Below are positions 35,206 through 42,972 of a stretch of DNA of 64,000 bases, piece after piece. Within the stretch, counting starts at the first letter, position 1, and every line of letters starts with the position of its first letter. The translations under genes and the position numbers were made by a program. The notes beneath the pieces were generated by a model that made no database searches, was not told where the DNA came from, and saw only the letters and a list, made by a program, of their open reading frames with translations. Source of the DNA: JASHSH01 sp036490215 (GTDB taxonomy: Bacteria > Pseudomonadota > Alphaproteobacteria > Rhodospirillales > Magnetospirillaceae); contig DASXEH010000055.1 in NCBI GenBank assembly GCA_036490215.1, positions 60,053 through 124,052 on the forward strand, read 5' to 3'.

Positions 35206-36320
35206 CCGAGATCGTAGCTAAAGCACCCATATTCGCGTCGAGCCCCCTGTTGCAGGGGCTGGACGACGCCCAGGTCGCGGTGCTGCGCACGGCATGCGCG
35301 GTACGAGACTATGTTGCGGGCGACGAAATGCTGGCCGTGGGCACGGTCAGCGACGGCGTGCAGTTCATCGAGAGCGGTGCGGCCGAAGTGCTGGCAACGA
35401 GCAATGAAGGGGGCCGGCTGGCCGTGGTGGCGACACTCGGGTCCGGACAGGCCTATGGCGAATTGTCCGCCCTGACCGGCAACCCGGCAATTTCGACCGT
35501 GCGTGCAGCGGAAACGCCGACGCGGGTTCAAACCCTCGCGCTTGATCGCCTCGATGAGCTGTCGGGCGGACTCGCGATCAGTCATACGCTTGTTCGTAAT
35601 ATCGTCCGGGTCAACCAGTCGCGCCTGTCGGCCACGAATGCGAGCTACGCCAAGCAGCTTGAGGAGACGCTGCAGCTTCTCGCGCTGCGCACATCATCGG
35701 CGCGGTTTTTCATTTTGGCGCTGAGCTTGATGAGCATCACGCTGCTCACCAACCACTTCTTATCGCAGCGCCCCGGCTTCGATGTCTATTCGGCCAAATT
35801 TGCTTGGGTGATGCTGATCACGCTTGTGCTGCCGACTTTCGCCCTGGCCTGGTACGAAAAGTTTCCACTGGAAATCTTCGGTATCACCACGCGCAACCTC
35901 GGTCGCGACCTCAAATGGAGTTCCATCATCGTCGTCGTCGCGATCGTGGTCGGGGCTGCCGGGCTGTGGGCGGTCGGCTATCCGGTCGCCCAACGGATCA
36001 GGTGGGATTACCTCTACGAATACGGGCCGCTTTACCTGGTGCACAGTGCCCTGCAGGAGTTCATGGGGCGCGGCGTGCTGCTCGGCATGATGCTGCGCGT
36101 CTTCGAAAGCCGCACCTGGCGCCAGCGCCAGTTCGCCAATGTCGCGGTCAGCATGATGTTCGCGCTGGTACATATTCATTTCGGCCTTCAAACGGTCGCC
36201 ATGCTCGGCGTGTTCAGCCTGCTGCTCGGGAGCTACTTTCTGATCTTCCGCAATCTCGCGGGGCCGATCCTGATCCACTGGTTGCTCGGCCTTGTGGCGT
36301 TCAGTATGGGGCTTCTTTGA
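35202..36320 (+). CDS. Cyclic-nucleotide-binding domain fused to CPBP-type membrane protein
   Basis: Residues 1-130 of 372 form a cNMP-binding-like beta roll (LLQGLDDAQVAVLRTACAVR, ESGAAEVLATSNEGG, GQAYGELSALTGNPAIS). The rest has about six to seven membrane segments. These contain a CPBP (CAAX-protease/bacteriocin-processing) pattern: ALQEFMGRGVLLG (QExxxR in place of EExxxR), FALVHIHFG and ILIHWLLG. CPBP proteins are intramembrane proteases or act as membrane scaffolds. The changed first Glu leaves proteolysis uncertain. The ATG overlaps the btaB stop as ATGA, making it the last gene of the operon. A role sensing a nucleotide or membrane state is possible but inferred. Confidence 0.75.
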   Translation: MTEIVAKAPIFASSPLLQGLDDAQVAVLRTACAVRDYVAGDEMLAVGTVSDGVQFIESGAAEVLATSNEGGRLAVVATLGSGQAYGELSALTGNPAISTVRAAETPTRVQTLALDRLDELSGGLAISHTLVRNIVRVNQSRLSATNASYAKQLEETLQLLALRTSSARFFILALSLMSITLLTNHFLSQRPGFDVYSAKFAWVMLITLVLPTFALAWYEKFPLEIFGITTRNLGRDLKWSSIIVVVAIVVGAAGLWAVGYPVAQRIRWDYLYEYGPLYLVHSALQEFMGRGVLLGMMLRVFESRTWRQRQFANVAVSMMFALVHIHFGLQTVAMLGVFSLLLGSYFLIFRNLAGPILIHWLLGLVAFSMGLL

Positions 36321-36344
36321 GAAACATACGGCGCTGAAAAGGGC

Positions 36345-36707
36345 CTACATCTGCATCGCTGGATTCATCGACGCCATGTTGTGATTCAGATGATCCATGA
36401 TCCACAGCGAGCCGCCGATCAGCAGAAGAACGATCAGCACGCCGAAGGCTAGTGCCATCACGTTGTTGACGTTGTCGGGTCCGCTGGTGATATGCAGAAA
36501 GAAGACCAGATGCACGCCCATCTGAGCGATGGCCAGGACGATCAGCGCCACCGGGATACTCGGCTGCCACACCAGGGTGGTGCGGACGATGAAGAACGAG
36601 ACGACAGTCAGCAGCGTTGCCAGGCCAAGCCCGATCAAATAGCCGCCGAAACCTTCGCTTTCACCATCGCGATCGAAGGCCTCGTCTCGCCTCTCGTGTT
36701 CGCTCAT
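36345..36707 (-). CDS. cyoD: Cytochrome bo3-type quinol oxidase subunit IV
   Basis: The 120-residue protein has three membrane segments (GYLIGLGLATLLTVVSFF, SIPVALIVLAIAQMGVHLVF, VMALAFGVLIVLLLIGGSLW) and the LWIMDHLNHNM tail typical of CyoD. CyoD helps assemble the oxidase. Its start overlaps the cyoC stop by 4 bases, and it ends the operon, convergent with the lipid operon. Confidence 0.92.
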   Translation of the reverse strand: MSEHERRDEAFDRDGESEGFGGYLIGLGLATLLTVVSFFIVRTTLVWQPSIPVALIVLAIAQMGVHLVFFLHITSGPDNVNNVMALAFGVLIVLLLIGGSLWIMDHLNHNMASMNPAMQM

Positions 36708-37342
36708 GACCGGACTCCCATCAGATAGACGACGGTGAACAGCGCAACCCAGATGATATCGAGTGCATGCCAGAAAAGGCTAAAGCACAGCATGCGGCGC
36801 AGGATGTCGCGGCGATACCCCTTGGCGTAGACCTGCGCCATCATCGTCAGAAGCCACAGCAACCCGCAGCTCACATGCAGGCCATGCAGGCCGACAAGGG
36901 TGAAGAAAGCTGAGAGGAAGGCGCTGCGAGAGGGGCCGGCGCCGCGCGCGATCATGCCAGCGAACTCGCTGATCTCTAGGCTGACGAAGGTTGCGCCAAG
37001 AACAAAGGTGGCCGCCATCGCAGCATAGAACCAATTCGCCTTGCGCAGCGCGCCGATGCTAGCGATGCCGCAGGTGAAGCTTGAGAGCAGCAGGCATGCG
37101 GTTTCGATGCCAACGTTGCGCAGATCGAAGAGGTCTCGCCCGCTCGGCCCGCCCGCGGTGTCGTCCGAGAGGACCGCGTAAGCGGCGAAGAATGCCGAGA
37201 ACATGATGATGTCACTGAGCAGGAAGATCCAGAACCCGTAGCCGACGATGATTCGCTTTCGCGGAATCGCCTGCGGCGGCGGGCGGTCATGGCCGAGGCG
37301 GTGGGGATCGGTCGGTGACGCAGCCGCTTGGGCGACGCTCAT
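36704..37342 (-). CDS. cyoC: Cytochrome bo3-type quinol oxidase subunit III
   Basis: The 212-residue protein has five membrane segments and the family sequences [38 protein letters not shown] and [20 protein letters not shown]. It overlaps cyoB and cyoD by 4 bases on each side. Subunit III stabilises the proton-pumping core. Confidence 0.94.
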   Translation of the reverse strand: MSVAQAAASPTDPHRLGHDRPPPQAIPRKRIIVGYGFWIFLLSDIIMFSAFFAAYAVLSDDTAGGPSGRDLFDLRNVGIETACLLLSSFTCGIASIGALRKANWFYAAMAATFVLGATFVSLEISEFAGMIARGAGPSRSAFLSAFFTLVGLHGLHVSCGLLWLLTMMAQVYAKGYRRDILRRMLCFSLFWHALDIIWVALFTVVYLMGVRS

Positions 37343-39348
37343 GACGACGCCCCGGTATTGGCAAACGCGCTTTCACGGGCGTTGCGATTCATCTCGTCGA
37401 TGTGTCTAGCTTCGGCCGCGGGCACAACGTATTCGCTGTGGTCGCGCCAAGCGAAGACGACAAAGGTAGCAAAGGCGCCCACCGCCGCCGCGATCGCCAT
37501 CCACCAGATGTGCCAGATCAGCGCGAAGCCAAGGATCGCGGCGAAGAAGGCGCAGACAAAACCGGTAGGGCTGTTGCGCGGCATTTCGATATCGTCGTAG
37601 TCGGGTCCCTCGTTTCGGTCCGCGTGCTCGTGCGCACGCTGCTTCATGCCCCAATAGGCTTCCTCGCCTTCGACCTGCGGCAACACAGCGAAATTGAACG
37701 CTGGCGGAGGCGATGCGGTCGACCATTCCAAAGATCGCCCGTTCCAGGGATCGCCGGTCAAATCGCGCAGCTCTGCGCGCTGGCGGATACTGACCACGAG
37801 CTGCGCGACTTGGAGGACGATGCCGGCCAGGATCACGATCGCGCCGGCCGCAGCTGCGATCAGCCAGGGATGCCAGGCCGCCACGTCGTAGTGCTGCATC
37901 CTTCGGGTCATCCCCATCAGACCCAACACATAGAGGGGCATGAAGGCGAGATAAAAGCCGACGATCCAGCACCAGAACGCAGCTTTGCCCAGGCCTTCGT
38001 GCAAGCGGAAGCCGAAGGCTTTGGGGAACCAGAAATTATATCCGGCGAAGGCGCCGAACAGCACGCCGCCGATGATCACATTGTGGAAATGGGCGACGAG
38101 GAACAGGCTGTTGTGCAGCATGAAGTCTGCGGGTGGCACAGCCAGAAGCACTCCGGTGACGCCGCCGATCACGAAGGTCACCATGAAACCGACCGACCAC
38201 AGCATCGGCGTCGTGTAGACGATCCGGCCGCCATACATAGTGAACAGCCAGTTGAACACTTTCACGCCCGTCGGCACGGCGATGATCATCGTCGCGATGC
38301 CGAATACGGCGTTGACGTCGGCGCCCGCGCCCATGGTGAAAAAGTGGTGCAGCCAGACAAGGAAGGAGATAAGGCAGATCGCCATGGTCGCGATGACCAT
38401 CGAGCGATAGCCGAATAGTGGCTTGCCCGACATAGTCGAGACGACTTCGGAAAAGACGCCGAATGCGGGCAAGATGAGAATATAGACCTCGGGATGCCCC
38501 CAGGCCCAGATCAGGTTAATGAACATCATCACATTGCCGCCGGCATCGTTGGTGAAAAAGTGAAAGCCGAGATAGCGATCGAGCAGCAGCATCGCCAGCG
38601 TGGCGGTGAGGATCGGGAAGGCGGCGACGATCAACAGATTGGCGGCCAAAGTCGTCCAGCAGAACATCGGCATGCGCAGATAAGTCATGCCGGGCGCGTG
38701 CATCTTCAGCACCGTCGTCACCAGATTGATGCCGGCCACCAACGTTCCCGCACCTGAGATTTCGAGCGACCAGAGGTAATAGTCTACGCCAACACCTGGC
38801 GAGTATTTAAGTTCGGAAAGCGGCGGGTAGGGAAGCCAAGACGTGCGTGCGAACTCGCCGACCAGGAGCGAGATATTGACCAGCAGGGCGCCCGTGGCTG
38901 TCAGCCAGAAGCCTACCGAATTGAGTGTGGGAAAGGCGACATCGCGGATGCCGAGCTGCAGCGGCACGACGAAATTCATCAAGCCGATGATGAAGGGCAT
39001 GGCGACGAAGAAGATCATCAAAGTCCCATGGGCCGAAAATATCTGGTCGTAATGTTCGGGTGGCAGGAAGCCTGGCGAGTGAAACGCCATCGCCTGCTGT
39101 GCGCGCATCATCAAGGCATCGATGAAGCCGCGCAGGAGCATCACCATCGCCAGCAGCACATACATCACGCCGATCCGTTTGTGATCGACGCTGCAAATCC
39201 ATTCGCGCCACAGATAGGGCAGCCAGCCCTTAATGATCACCCAGGCCAAGACGGCAACAATGACGACGACCACCATGGCGGATGCGGCAAGCGGAATCGG
39301 TTGATCGAGGGGGATCGCCGACCACGTCAGTTTGCCGAAGAGGTTCAT
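37339..39348 (-). CDS. cyoB: Cytochrome bo3-type quinol oxidase subunit I
   Basis: The 669-residue heme-copper oxidase core has the CuB/His-Tyr motif [14 protein letters not shown], the HHFFTMG histidine pair, and a heme-ligand region near [11 protein letters not shown]. It is a proton-pumping ubiquinol oxidase of the A type. The start at 39348 ([20 protein letters not shown]) matches CyoB N-termini, and an upstream extension of the frame overlaps cyoA and was rejected. Length agrees with CyoB (about 660). Confidence 0.95.
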   Translation of the reverse strand: MNLFGKLTWSAIPLDQPIPLAASAMVVVVIVAVLAWVIIKGWLPYLWREWICSVDHKRIGVMYVLLAMVMLLRGFIDALMMRAQQAMAFHSPGFLPPEHYDQIFSAHGTLMIFFVAMPFIIGLMNFVVPLQLGIRDVAFPTLNSVGFWLTATGALLVNISLLVGEFARTSWLPYPPLSELKYSPGVGVDYYLWSLEISGAGTLVAGINLVTTVLKMHAPGMTYLRMPMFCWTTLAANLLIVAAFPILTATLAMLLLDRYLGFHFFTNDAGGNVMMFINLIWAWGHPEVYILILPAFGVFSEVVSTMSGKPLFGYRSMVIATMAICLISFLVWLHHFFTMGAGADVNAVFGIATMIIAVPTGVKVFNWLFTMYGGRIVYTTPMLWSVGFMVTFVIGGVTGVLLAVPPADFMLHNSLFLVAHFHNVIIGGVLFGAFAGYNFWFPKAFGFRLHEGLGKAAFWCWIVGFYLAFMPLYVLGLMGMTRRMQHYDVAAWHPWLIAAAAGAIVILAGIVLQVAQLVVSIRQRAELRDLTGDPWNGRSLEWSTASPPPAFNFAVLPQVEGEEAYWGMKQRAHEHADRNEGPDYDDIEMPRNSPTGFVCAFFAAILGFALIWHIWWMAIAAAVGAFATFVVFAWRDHSEYVVPAAEARHIDEMNRNARESAFANTGASS

Positions 39349-39358
39349 TGCGGCGCTT

Positions 39359-40204
39359 TCATTCTGGGCCGGGCCCACTGGGCAGGCTCTGTGTCGCGAT
39401 CTGCTGGAAGAGATCGGGTGCGACGGTTTTGAATGCGGCGGGTGGAACATCGCTGCTTTGCTTGAGCAGCGATTTATAACTGGGGATGTCTAAGCCGGCC
39501 TTGGCCTTCTGTGTCGCCTCGATCCAGGCCGCAAATTGCTCCTTCGGCAGGGCCTCGACTTGGAAGTTCATGCTTGCGAAGCCATCGCCGCTGAAATGGC
39601 TGGAGAGGCCGAGAAAGGTGCCGGGCTCATCCGCCTGCAGGTTGAGATGTGTCGTCATCCCATTCATCGTGTAGATCATGCTGCCCAGCCGGGGGATGAA
39701 GAACGCATTCATCACGCTGGCCGAAGTCAGATCGAAATGGATCGGCGACCCGGCGGGAATGACGAGGCGGTTGAGGCTGGCGATGTGTTCGTCGGGGTAG
39801 ATGAAGAGCCACTTCCAGTCCAACGACACGACTTGGATCTCAAGTGGCTTTGTATCGGAAGCCAGCGGCTTCGCCGGATCGAGCTCATGCGATCCGATCC
39901 ACGCCACGCCGCCCAAGAGGATGACGGTCAGCAGAGGGATCGACCAGACGATGAGCTCGAGGCGCCCCGAATAGGCCCAATCGGGCCGGTAGCGCGCCTG
40001 GGCATTCGATCGCCGGAACCACCAGGCAAATGCGAAGGTGGCGGCGATCGTGGGAAGGGCTATCGCCAGCATGATCCCGAGGGAATCGATCAGGATCGTC
40101 TTGTCGGCGCTGCCAACGACCCCGCGCGATTCGAGGACGTCGAGCTGGCAAGCCGTCAGGGCGAGGGGGACAAGACAAACGAGAAGACGCGGGCTACGCT
40201 TCAC
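39359..40204 (-). CDS. cyoA: Cytochrome bo3-type quinol oxidase subunit II (lipoprotein)
   Basis: The 281-residue subunit has a lipoprotein signal with lipobox LTAC (Cys19), two membrane segments, and a periplasmic cupredoxin domain ([38 protein letters not shown]). The CuA ligands of cytochrome c oxidases are absent, as expected for a quinol oxidase. The start is a GTG at 40204. It heads the cyoABCD operon. Confidence 0.93.
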   Translation of the reverse strand: MKRSPRLLVCLVPLALTACQLDVLESRGVVGSADKTILIDSLGIMLAIALPTIAATFAFAWWFRRSNAQARYRPDWAYSGRLELIVWSIPLLTVILLGGVAWIGSHELDPAKPLASDTKPLEIQVVSLDWKWLFIYPDEHIASLNRLVIPAGSPIHFDLTSASVMNAFFIPRLGSMIYTMNGMTTHLNLQADEPGTFLGLSSHFSGDGFASMNFQVEALPKEQFAAWIEATQKAKAGLDIPSYKSLLKQSSDVPPAAFKTVAPDLFQQIATQSLPSGPGPE

Positions 40205-40222
40205 GACGGCAACCGATCGTCG

Positions 40223-40426
40223 TTAGGAGTGGCTTTTGATATCCAGCGCCTTCAGCGCCGTCTGTGACAATGTTTGGTCACCTTCCGCCCTTGCGACGGC
40301 CTTGCCATTCTTTCCAGCTCCCAAGGCGTTCGGTCGCGTCATCGATGCGTAGGCATTGGCCGACAAGAAACCTACCAGCAGTCGGCGCTCGAGATTAGCA
40401 TCCGCTTGGGCCCGACGCGTGCCGAT
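40223..40426 (-). CDS. Unassigned small open frame upstream of cyoA
   Basis: In the roughly 300-base gap between cyoA and the shikimate-dehydrogenase-like gene, a minus-strand frame ends with TAA at 40223-40225. Its codon use is gene-like and its C-terminus reads LSQTALKALDIKSHS. It has no ATG at a sensible place (ATC at 40426, TTG at 40366), so it may be the tail of a decayed gene. It lies 18 bases before the cyoA start. I recognise no family. Nothing else is evident in this gap. Confidence 0.2.
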   Translation of the reverse strand: MGTRRAQADANLERRLLVGFLSANAYASMTRPNALGAGKNGKAVARAEGDQTLSQTALKALDIKSHS

Positions 40427-40501
40427 TGATCAGGTTGCATAAGCGCCAGAGCGCTGCTAGAGCATCGTCGTTGCTCGCGTTGCCATTATTCTGCCCAGGC
40501 T

Positions 40502-41302
40502 ATGGACCAAGTCGAATTCATCTCTGGCCGCACCCGCATCTACGGGATCGTCGGCCATCCGATCGCTCAGGTCCGTTCGCCCGAGATGATCACCGCAGAA
40601 CTCTTCAGCCGTGGCCGCGATGCGATCCTGATTCCAATCCATATTTTGCCCGCCGACGTGGAAACCTGCGTGCCGCAGGTGATGCGCATCCAGAATCTGG
40701 ACGGGCTTGTCTTCACCACTCCGTTCAAGCAGATCGCCTGCGCTTTCGCGGATGAACTCGGCGCCCAGGCTCTCGCGGTCGGGGCCATCAATGCCCTCGC
40801 GCGGCGTTCTGATGGGCGCTGGGTGGGTGATATTTTCGACGGTCTTGGCTGTGTCGAGGCATTTCGCCGCCGCGGGCATTCCTTCACGGGAAAGCGTGTC
40901 ATGCTAATCGGCGCGGGTGGAGCGGGCAGTGCGATAGGTGTTGCCGTCGCGCACCAAAGCCCGGCCGTTCTGCGCATCTTTGATATCGATTCCGCGCGTG
41001 CGGCGTCGCTTACGGAGAAGGTGCGTCGCGTCGACCCCAGGATCGAGATCATCTGCGATCAACCCAACGTGGATGGCATCGATATTCTGCTCAACGCATC
41101 GCCGGTCGGGATGCTCGACGATCCTCGCATGCCAATTGCGGCAGAGACCATTCCGGGAAACGTTGTCGTATTCGACGCGATCGTCAAACCGGAAGAGACC
41201 AAATTGCTTCGTATCGCAACGGCGGGTGGTTGCGAAACCATCCGCGGCCGCGAGATGATGAGGGGCCAAATCGCGAAGATCGTCGATTTCTTTCTCGTGT
41301 AG
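40502..41302 (+). CDS. Shikimate/quinate dehydrogenase family protein
   Basis: The 266-residue protein has an AroE N-terminal half (YGIVGHPIAQVRSPEM, catalytic Lys in FTTPFKQ, Asp in GDIFDGLG) and a Rossmann half with MLIGAGGAGSAIGVAV and LLNASPVGM. It would oxidise or reduce shikimate, quinate or a related hydroxy acid with NAD(P). The usual AroE text NTDG and VTxPFK is altered to GDIFDG and FTTPFK. Like other AroE paralogues (YdiB, quinate or gene-cluster forms), it may not be the main aromatic-biosynthesis enzyme. No co-directional neighbour is tightly linked. Confidence 0.82.
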   Translation: MDQVEFISGRTRIYGIVGHPIAQVRSPEMITAELFSRGRDAILIPIHILPADVETCVPQVMRIQNLDGLVFTTPFKQIACAFADELGAQALAVGAINALARRSDGRWVGDIFDGLGCVEAFRRRGHSFTGKRVMLIGAGGAGSAIGVAVAHQSPAVLRIFDIDSARAASLTEKVRRVDPRIEIICDQPNVDGIDILLNASPVGMLDDPRMPIAAETIPGNVVVFDAIVKPEETKLLRIATAGGCETIRGREMMRGQIAKIVDFFLV

Positions 41303-41341
41303 CGATTTGCCGACTATCATAGAGGTAGGCGAGGGGCACTC

Positions 41342-41835
41342 ATGTTTCAGGCAAAGCCCATCGAAGGCGAGGATAAACCAGCCTTCTATCGCGATCTCCA
41401 CGCCCAACTTCGTGCATTGTTGGGCAACGAACGGGATATGGTATGGTCGCCAATGCGGCCAATACCGCGGCTTTGCTGTTCGACGCATTGCCCAAGATCA
41501 ATTGGGCAGGCTTCTACTTTCTCCGCGACGAGAACGAGCTCGTGCTTGGCCCCTTTCAAGGGAAGCCGGCTTGCGTGCGTATCTCCGAGGGCCGTGGCGT
41601 CTGCGGTGCGGCCGTTCAACGGCGGCAAGCGGTTTTGGTCGAGGATGTTCATACCTTTCCCGGTCATATCGCATGCGATGCGGCGTCGCGTTCGGAACTC
41701 GTGGTGCCCCTCTTGAAGGGGACACAAGTGATCGGCGTGCTCGATCTGGATAGCCCTGACGTCGCGTGTTTCGATGCCGAAGATCAGAGCGGCATCGAAG
41801 GAATCGCCCGCATTTTCGTTGCATCCAGCTTCTGA
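41342..41835 (+). pseudogene. msrC: Free methionine-(R)-sulfoxide reductase, frameshifted
   Basis: Two frames together give one complete GAF-type fRMsr. Residues 1-33 (MFQAKPIEGEDKPAFYRDLH onward) are read from 41342. The rest (MVANAANTAALLFDALPKIN onward) is in another frame from 41443. The break coincides with a tandem 5-bp duplication ATGGT-ATGGT at 41438-41447; deleting one copy restores a continuous protein of about 163 residues. The three Cys of the family (ACVRI, GVCGAA, HIACDAAS) are all kept downstream. The intact reading downstream suggests a recent lesion, a sequencing error or a slippage switch. The enzyme reduces free methionine-R-sulfoxide. Confidence 0.85.
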
Positions 41836-41849
41836 AGAGGTCGCAGCTT

Positions 41850-42269
41850 GTGGCGACCTCGGCCCTGCATATCGCCGCGGCTGTCATCTTCAGTGTCGAT
41901 AGCAAGACGCTTCTGGTGCGGAAGCGCGGCTCGCCGTTCTTCATGCAGGCCGGCGGCAAGATCGAACCGGGCGAGCAACCGCTGGCGGCGCTGATTCGAG
42001 AATTGGGCGAGGAACTGGGGCTGGTTGTCGAGCTGCAGCAGGCTCGATGGCTTGGGCGCTTCGGTGCGCCAGCCGCAAATGAGCCAGGGCTTCATGTCGA
42101 GGCCGAACTTTTCGAAATCGCCGGCCGCGGAGACGTGACGATCGGCGCAGAGATCGACGAGATTACCTGGATTGACCCGTGGGCACCGGGCAGTCTCAAA
42201 CTCGCGCCGTTGACGCGCGGTACGATATTGCCACTCTGCCAAGCCTTGTTGCGCGACCGGGCGGGTTAA
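41850..42269 (+). CDS. NUDIX hydrolase
   Basis: The 139-residue protein contains a perfect Nudix box, GKIEPGEQPLAALIRELGEE followed by LG, near residue 40. Such enzymes cleave nucleoside diphosphates linked to another group, often oxidised nucleotides. The start is taken as a GTG at 41850 behind AAGAGG, because it gives the normal N-terminal strand ALHIAAAVIFSVDSKTLLV. A longer frame overlaps the fRMsr gene. The neighbouring oxidative-damage genes suggest a sanitising role. Confidence 0.85.
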   Translation: MATSALHIAAAVIFSVDSKTLLVRKRGSPFFMQAGGKIEPGEQPLAALIRELGEELGLVVELQQARWLGRFGAPAANEPGLHVEAELFEIAGRGDVTIGAEIDEITWIDPWAPGSLKLAPLTRGTILPLCQALLRDRAG

Positions 42270-42311
42270 TCCAGGCGCCGGTTTTGTGACGGTTCTATTT
42301 TGTCCCGTCTC

Positions 42312-42337
42312 AGGGCAGATTGGGAATATTCTGCCCT
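42312..42337 (+). terminator. Possible hairpin after the NUDIX gene
   Basis: AGGGCAGA (42312-42319) and TCTGCCCT (42330-42337) form an 8-bp stem with a 10-base loop, 43 bases after the NUDIX stop. Only a short T-run follows, so it may be a weak terminator or a leader structure of the msrB transcript. Confidence 0.35.
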
Positions 42338-42449
42338 TTCAGGGGTATAGCCCCTATCTGGCGCCACAGACGTAACCATATGGCTCCCCGCGTCGAATCG
42401 ACTGATGATGGAGCGTTTCCATCGCCGCCGAAGGGTTGAGGAGGACGTT

Positions 42450-42938
42450 ATGATCTCAAGACGGCTTCTATTGTTGTCGGGCGCTGCAGTGACAGCATCG
42501 CTGGCCAGCCGCCATTGGGCCGTTGCCGCCGAAGCCAGCGAACAATTCGCCGTCACCCACACCGAGGCTGAATGGCGGAAGCTTCTGACGTCTGAACAAT
42601 ATGATGTGTTGCGGGAAGCCGGGACCGAGCGGCCTTTCACTAGCCCTTTGTTGAACGAGCATCGCAAGGGCATCTTCGGGTGCGCCGGCTGCAATCTCGA
42701 TCTCTATTCCTCGACGACGAAGTTCGAGAGCGGCACCGGATGGCCCAGTTTCTGGCAGCCGCTCGACAAAGCCGTTGGTGAAACCCATGACACGTCTTTT
42801 GGCATGGTGCGGTCGGCAATTCATTGCAGTCAGTGCGGCGGCCATCTGGGCCATGTCTTCGATGACGGCCCGCCTCCGACGGGTCTGCGCTATTGCATGA
42901 ACGGTGTTGCGCTCACCTTCAAGCCGGCACTGGCTTAA
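42450..42938 (+). CDS. msrB: Exported peptide methionine-(R)-S-oxide reductase MsrB
   Basis: The 162-residue protein begins MISRRLLLLSGAAVTASLAS, a twin-arginine-like or Sec signal, then the MsrB domain. Zinc cysteines are in GCAGC and HCSQC, the substrate region is SGTGWPSFWQP, and the catalytic Cys is in LRYCMNG. It reduces methionine-R-sulfoxide in proteins, here probably in the periplasm. The ATG at 42450 follows GAGGAGG. It is 34 bases ahead of the DipZ-like gene, which could supply reducing power across the membrane. Confidence 0.9.
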   Translation: MISRRLLLLSGAAVTASLASRHWAVAAEASEQFAVTHTEAEWRKLLTSEQYDVLREAGTERPFTSPLLNEHRKGIFGCAGCNLDLYSSTTKFESGTGWPSFWQPLDKAVGETHDTSFGMVRSAIHCSQCGGHLGHVFDDGPPPTGLRYCMNGVALTFKPALA

Positions 42939-42972
42939 GTCCATCGTCTCAGGATCATCGTAGAACACCAAC

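Noticed and set aside
41342..41835. Treating the two frames of the fRMsr gene as two separate small genes
   Set aside because: Together they reconstruct one known protein, and the junction is a 5-bp tandem duplication.
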